Assembly: GCF_003143555.1 (NCBI RefSeq)
Contig: NZ_CP029347.1
Location: forward strand, 2,480,001-2,544,000
Reading direction: 5' to 3'
DNA from: Saliniradius amylolyticus
GTDB lineage: Bacteria; Pseudomonadota; Gammaproteobacteria; Enterobacterales; Alteromonadaceae
DNA length: 64,000 bases
Shown here one piece after another: positions 60,956-64,000 of this stretch. Made by a program: the position numbers and the translations under genes. Below the pieces are notes generated by a model. That model ran no database searches. It saw nothing but the letters and a program-made list of their open reading frames with translations, and had not been told where the DNA came from. Each line of letters starts with the position of its first letter. Position 1 is the stretch's first letter.

Positions 60956-62181
60956 TGGACAGTATCGTCATTTTTAACGGTAGCCTGAGACTCGATGACA
61001 ACCCCGCTTTAAGACAAGCGGCCGAGTATGGTCAGCGCTTAATCTGTTTGTTCGTTTACGATGAGCTGCTTTGTGCAGACAGCTATGGACTAGCCCGGCT
61101 TGGCCCGTTCAGAGCTCATTTCATTGCCGAAGCCGTAGCCGATCTGGATCATCAGCTTAGCTCAATGGGTCAGCGGCTCGTGGTCAGACAAGGCAACTTG
61201 GTGGACGTAGTCACCGCCTTATGTCACTCCCTGGAAAAACCTCAAGTTTATATTCAGGCCCCAGCCTGTTATCAGGAGTTGAAACAAGTCGCCCGACTCA
61301 GCCACAGAGTAACCTTAAGGCTTTGTCAGGGGCATCGTTTACTTCCCGAACTGCCCATGGAACTGGAAAAATTACCCGGTAGCTTTACCAGCTTTCGAAA
61401 ACAGGTGGAAGCCCGATGGCCCAGTATCCCTGTCGATGAAAAGCCAGAAAGTCTCCCCGGTGGCCCGGATATCCCTTCAGATCCTATCATTGGTCTGGAA
61501 CAAAGAGCCATCACCGATAAACGCTCTATTATCCCACTGGTTGGCGGCGAAACCGCTGGTCAGCAGCGACTCGCCGACTACATGGGGCCTGACGGGGCTC
61601 TTTCTCATTACAAGGAAACCCGCAATGGCCTGCTCAATAGCAACGACTCCTCCAAACTGTCCCCCTGGTTGGCGCAGGGCAGTCTCAGTCCCCGGCGCGT
61701 CTATCACTGCGTGAAGGAATACGAGGTTCGCAATGGCGCTAACCAATCGACTTACTGGCTCATCTTTGAGTTGCTGTGGCGTGATTTTTTCGCGTTTACC
61801 GCTATCAGAAAAGGCAAAAACTTCTTCGGTCCGGCTGAAGAACTAACGCTTACCGAACCTTTTGAGCGCTGGCGCAATGGCGAAACCGGGCAGCCCTTTG
61901 TGGATGCTAATATGAAAGAGCTGCTATACACCGGTTACATGAGCAACCGAGGACGTCAGAATGTGGCCTCTTTTCTGATCCATGAACTGGACCAGGATTG
62001 GCGATTGGGGGCGTGGTGGTTTGAGTACCAGCTCATCGACCACGACCCGGCCAGTAATTACGGCAACTGGCGGTACATTGCCGGCTCAGGTCAGGACCCT
62101 CGCGGGGGGCGACGGTTTAATATTCAAAAACAAGCCGCCCTGTATGACCCAGAGGGGCGCTATATTCAGCGCTGGCTATAG
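60955..62181 (+). CDS. DASH-type cryptochrome, shortened at the C-terminus
   Basis: 408 residues. TAATG overlap couples it to the preceding gene. DASH features are IVIFNGSLRLDDNPAL, FTSFRKQVE, SKLSPWLAQGSLSPRRVY and FELLWRDFFAFTA. The strongly conserved block is LGAWWFEYQLIDHDPASNYGNW, then YIAGSGQDPRGGRRFN. The protein stops right after GRYIQRWL, whereas relatives usually continue some 20-40 residues (PEL...P...H.PW). DASH proteins repair single-stranded CPDs and sense light. FAD-binding parts look complete. The gene converges with the barrel gene two bases away. Confidence 0.92.
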   Translation: MDSIVIFNGSLRLDDNPALRQAAEYGQRLICLFVYDELLCADSYGLARLGPFRAHFIAEAVADLDHQLSSMGQRLVVRQGNLVDVVTALCHSLEKPQVYIQAPACYQELKQVARLSHRVTLRLCQGHRLLPELPMELEKLPGSFTSFRKQVEARWPSIPVDEKPESLPGGPDIPSDPIIGLEQRAITDKRSIIPLVGGETAGQQRLADYMGPDGALSHYKETRNGLLNSNDSSKLSPWLAQGSLSPRRVYHCVKEYEVRNGANQSTYWLIFELLWRDFFAFTAIRKGKNFFGPAEELTLTEPFERWRNGETGQPFVDANMKELLYTGYMSNRGRQNVASFLIHELDQDWRLGAWWFEYQLIDHDPASNYGNWRYIAGSGQDPRGGRRFNIQKQAALYDPEGRYIQRWL

Positions 62182-62182
62182 G

Positions 62183-62791
62183 TCAGAAGTGATATTTCAC
62201 GCCAATCAGGCCACCATGGCTCTCAAAATCATCTTCTCCGCGTACATATTGATACTCTGTTCTGAGCGACCAATTCGGAGTCAGGTAAAAATCAAAGCCT
62301 AAACCCGCCAGACCAGCAGCCGAGGTGTCGTCCACCATACACTGAGTTAGGGTCTGAACGCTGACACCACTGTCGGCGCCCTCGGCACAGCCATCATCGA
62401 CACTCGCATAGTAGCTTGACTGATGATCCAGAGCCATGACGCCCAGCCGATAAAACAACGTGCCATGCGTTGAGGAGGCTTTACCTAACAGAGCCACAAA
62501 GGCACCACCGGCTTCAACCCCCTGAGGTAACTCTGCGCTGGTATCGGCAATGGTCAGCACATTTTCCGCAGGTTCATCCAATAACTGCTGATAACCCGCT
62601 TCGACATACCACTGTCGGTGAAATTCATAACCAAAGGCGATACCGTAGCCCATGCCTTTTTCAGCCGCCTGTCCCGCGTCGGCATCGTTATAACTGGCTG
62701 CGGCCAGGCCATACATAGTGCCGTTACTGGCGGCTGATGCCAAGCCCGTCCACCCCACTGCCAAAGCCATCGCTAATGTTTGGAGTTTCAT
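62183..62791 (-). CDS. Small outer-membrane beta-barrel protein
   Basis: 202 residues. The signal peptide is TLAMALAVGWTGLASA. Alternating hydrophobic strands such as GYGIAFGYEFHRQWYVEAGYQQ and WSLRTEYQYVRGED end in the C-terminal aromatic HGGLIGVKYHF, the outer-membrane targeting signature. It resembles eight-stranded OmpA/OprG-like barrels. It has two cysteines in one loop (DDGCAEG, TQCMVDD). It is divergent from chiA and may share the regulatory region with it. Ligand unknown. Confidence 0.8.
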   Translation of the reverse strand: MKLQTLAMALAVGWTGLASAASNGTMYGLAAASYNDADAGQAAEKGMGYGIAFGYEFHRQWYVEAGYQQLLDEPAENVLTIADTSAELPQGVEAGGAFVALLGKASSTHGTLFYRLGVMALDHQSSYYASVDDGCAEGADSGVSVQTLTQCMVDDTSAAGLAGLGFDFYLTPNWSLRTEYQYVRGEDDFESHGGLIGVKYHF

Positions 62792-62900
62792 ATCTATCTC
62801 CTTGATTCTTAAATACCTCCATTATAACGACTCTGTTGCAAAACGCTCACCGTTTTATTCCGCATGGTGTTTACAACAAGTTAACAGTCACCTAACATAA

Positions 62901-62914
62901 TGACAGCGCTGTCA
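62901..62914. promoter_or_regulatory. Palindromic operator 1 upstream of the chitinase gene
   Basis: TGACAGCGCTGTCA is a perfect 14-bp palindrome with a central CG, in the style of LacI-family operators. It lies 159 bases before the chiA ATG. Confidence 0.7.
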
Positions 62915-62963
62915 ATTACAGCGTGATATTGGGGAACGGCAGGTGTTGTCTTTTAAATAAAAA

Positions 62964-62977
62964 TGACAACGCTGTCA
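62964..62977. promoter_or_regulatory. Palindromic operator 2 upstream of the chitinase gene
   Basis: TGACAACGCTGTCA, with A/T flanks (AAA and TAA), is the same site with one change. Its centre is 63 bp from that of operator 1, six turns of the helix. It lies 96 bases before the chiA ATG. From memory, the NagR repressors of chitin and GlcNAc regulons in Shewanella and Xanthomonas use sites of this kind. Confidence 0.7.
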
Positions 62978-63072
62978 TAAAATATGGAGTGGTATCTCGT
63001 CGGCTCGTACCGGCTGGAATAAAGGAGAGCATCAGCCTTAGCTGATAAATCCACGAACAACAAAGGTAAACC

Positions 63073-64000
63073 ATGAAAAAATCTTTAAACTACCTCCCCC
63101 TGTTGCCAATGCTGGGACTAAGCGCTTCCGCATTCGCCGCGGCCCCGGGGCCGGCCAGCATTGACTGGATGGAGTCCAACTACGCCATCATAGAGATCGA
63201 TGAGACGGCCTCCTCTTACAGCAACCTGATAACCATCAAGGATTACGCAGAGATTCCGGTGAGCTGGAGTAAATATTCCGGCGACACCGCCACCTCAGCG
63301 AAGTACCTATTAAACGGTACCCTCATCAAGGAGCAGGCCCTCAGTAGCAGTGGGGCCAGTCAGACCGGCTCTGTCATCTTGCAAGTGGATACCGGCGGCC
63401 AATACGAGCTGGATGTGCACCTGTGTAACGCTGATGGCTGTACACCTGCCAGCGAGACTAAGCCTGTTAAGGTAGAGGACACCGATGGCAGCCATATGGA
63501 CCCGCTGGTTTTAAATGATGGTGAAAATAACCGGCCTTACGACAATAAATCAGATTCTGTCGTTGGTGCCTATTTCGTCGAGTGGGGCGTATACGGCCGT
63601 AAATTCCCGGTAGACAAAGTGCCGGCCTACAACCTGACGCATATCTTATACGGCTTTATCCCTATTTGTGGTCCTAATGACTCACTGAAAACCGCAAACT
63701 CCAGCGGTCACAACGCCCTGCTGAACAGCTGCCAAGGTCAGGAGGACTTTACCGTGACCCTGCACGACATCTATGCAGCGGTCAATAAGACAGAGAGTGG
63801 ACAAACCTTTGGGGATTCTTACAAGGGCAACTTCGGCCAGTTGATGGCCCTTAAACAAGCCTATCCAGACTTGAAAATCGTACCGTCAATTGGAGGCTGG
63901 ACCCTGAGTGATCCTTTCTATTACTTCGGTGACGACGCCAAGCGCGCTACCTTCATCGCCTCTGTTAAGGAATTTCTCAAGACGTGGAAATTCTTTGATG
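63073..64000 (+). CDS. chiA: GH18 chitinase A (3' truncated by window)
   Basis: 309 codons visible, open to the window edge. A signal peptide covers about 1-23 (LLPMLGLSASAFAA). An N-terminal FnIII-like ChiN domain follows (SIDWMESNYAIIEIDETASSY, YLLNGTLIKEQAL, GQYELDVHLCNADGC). The GH18 barrel begins at about residue 155 (VVGAYFVEWGVYGRKFPVDKVP, LTHILYGFIPICG) and includes PDLKIVPSIGGWTLSDPFYYF, the SxGG block. The catalytic DxxDxDxE lies beyond the window. Serratia ChiA has the same ChiN-GH18 plan. It is secreted and degrades chitin. AAAGG precedes the ATG. Confidence 0.95.
   Translation, partial: MKKSLNYLPLLPMLGLSASAFAAAPGPASIDWMESNYAIIEIDETASSYSNLITIKDYAEIPVSWSKYSGDTATSAKYLLNGTLIKEQALSSSGASQTGSVILQVDTGGQYELDVHLCNADGCTPASETKPVKVEDTDGSHMDPLVLNDGENNRPYDNKSDSVVGAYFVEWGVYGRKFPVDKVPAYNLTHILYGFIPICGPNDSLKTANSSGHNALLNSCQGQEDFTVTLHDIYAAVNKTESGQTFGDSYKGNFGQLMALKQAYPDLKIVPSIGGWTLSDPFYYFGDDAKRATFIASVKEFLKTWKFFD

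Noticed and set aside
1-64000. CRISPR array, tRNA, rRNA or insertion sequence
   Set aside because: No regular spaced repeats, no cloverleaf-like conserved stretches, no rRNA signatures and no transposase-like frame were seen on reading both strands.

Overview
The window looks like the chromosome of a marine or haloalkaline gammaproteobacterium, most likely of the Alteromonadales. The evidence is two large TonB-dependent receptors beside a flavin-dependent halogenase, a ChiA-type chitinase, a LacI-type operator pair in front of it, and familiar housekeeping neighbours (hldE, lpxL, glnE). No rRNA, tRNA, CRISPR array or insertion sequence was seen. The genus is an inference from gene content only.

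About 1-27,520 is one side of a contractile-tailed prophage. A truncated CI-type repressor enters from the left on the + strand. Nearly everything else runs on the - strand, from terminase near 27.4 kb to gpD near 1.9 kb. The head module is Mu-like: terminase, portal, F-like minor head protein with a C-terminal HEIGH metalloprotease motif, and a single 881-codon protease-scaffold-capsid frame. The tail module is P2-like: V, W, J, I, fibres, FI, FII, E/E', T, U, X, D. Holin and endolysin candidates lie between head and tail. A low-GC cassette at 19.7-20.9 kb, flanked by terminators, looks like a moron. The early genes and any integrase are outside the window. The right prophage end lies somewhere in about 27.4-27.65 kb, but no attachment repeat can be shown.

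From 27.65 to 48.5 kb there is a chromosomal block with an unusual density of peptidoglycan and muropeptide genes. It holds an L,D-transpeptidase, alanine racemase, a MurR/RpiR-like regulator, a lipoprotein fusing an AmiD-like amidase to a YfeW-like serine hydrolase, a flavin-dependent halogenase directly abutting that fusion, two TonB-dependent receptors, an SH3/NlpC-P60 endopeptidase, an L-Ala-D/L-Glu epimerase, a DdpX/VanX dipeptidase and an NhaC-type antiporter. I read this as a candidate locus for capturing and recycling cell-wall fragments. Two convergent paralogous periplasmic binding proteins and a glutaminase sit at its left edge.

From 48.6 to 57.7 kb are core functions: hldE, lpxL, a TcpQ-domain protein, glnE, a DUF350 membrane protein overlapping a voltage-gated-type K+ channel, a GIY-YIG protein, a PAQR/hemolysin III protein and a DUF3081 protein.

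From 57.9 to 62.2 kb three photolyase/cryptochrome genes of different subfamilies form one tightly overlapping operon. After a small outer-membrane barrel gene, the window ends inside a GH18 chitinase. Two palindromes 63 bp apart lie in the divergent region upstream of it.
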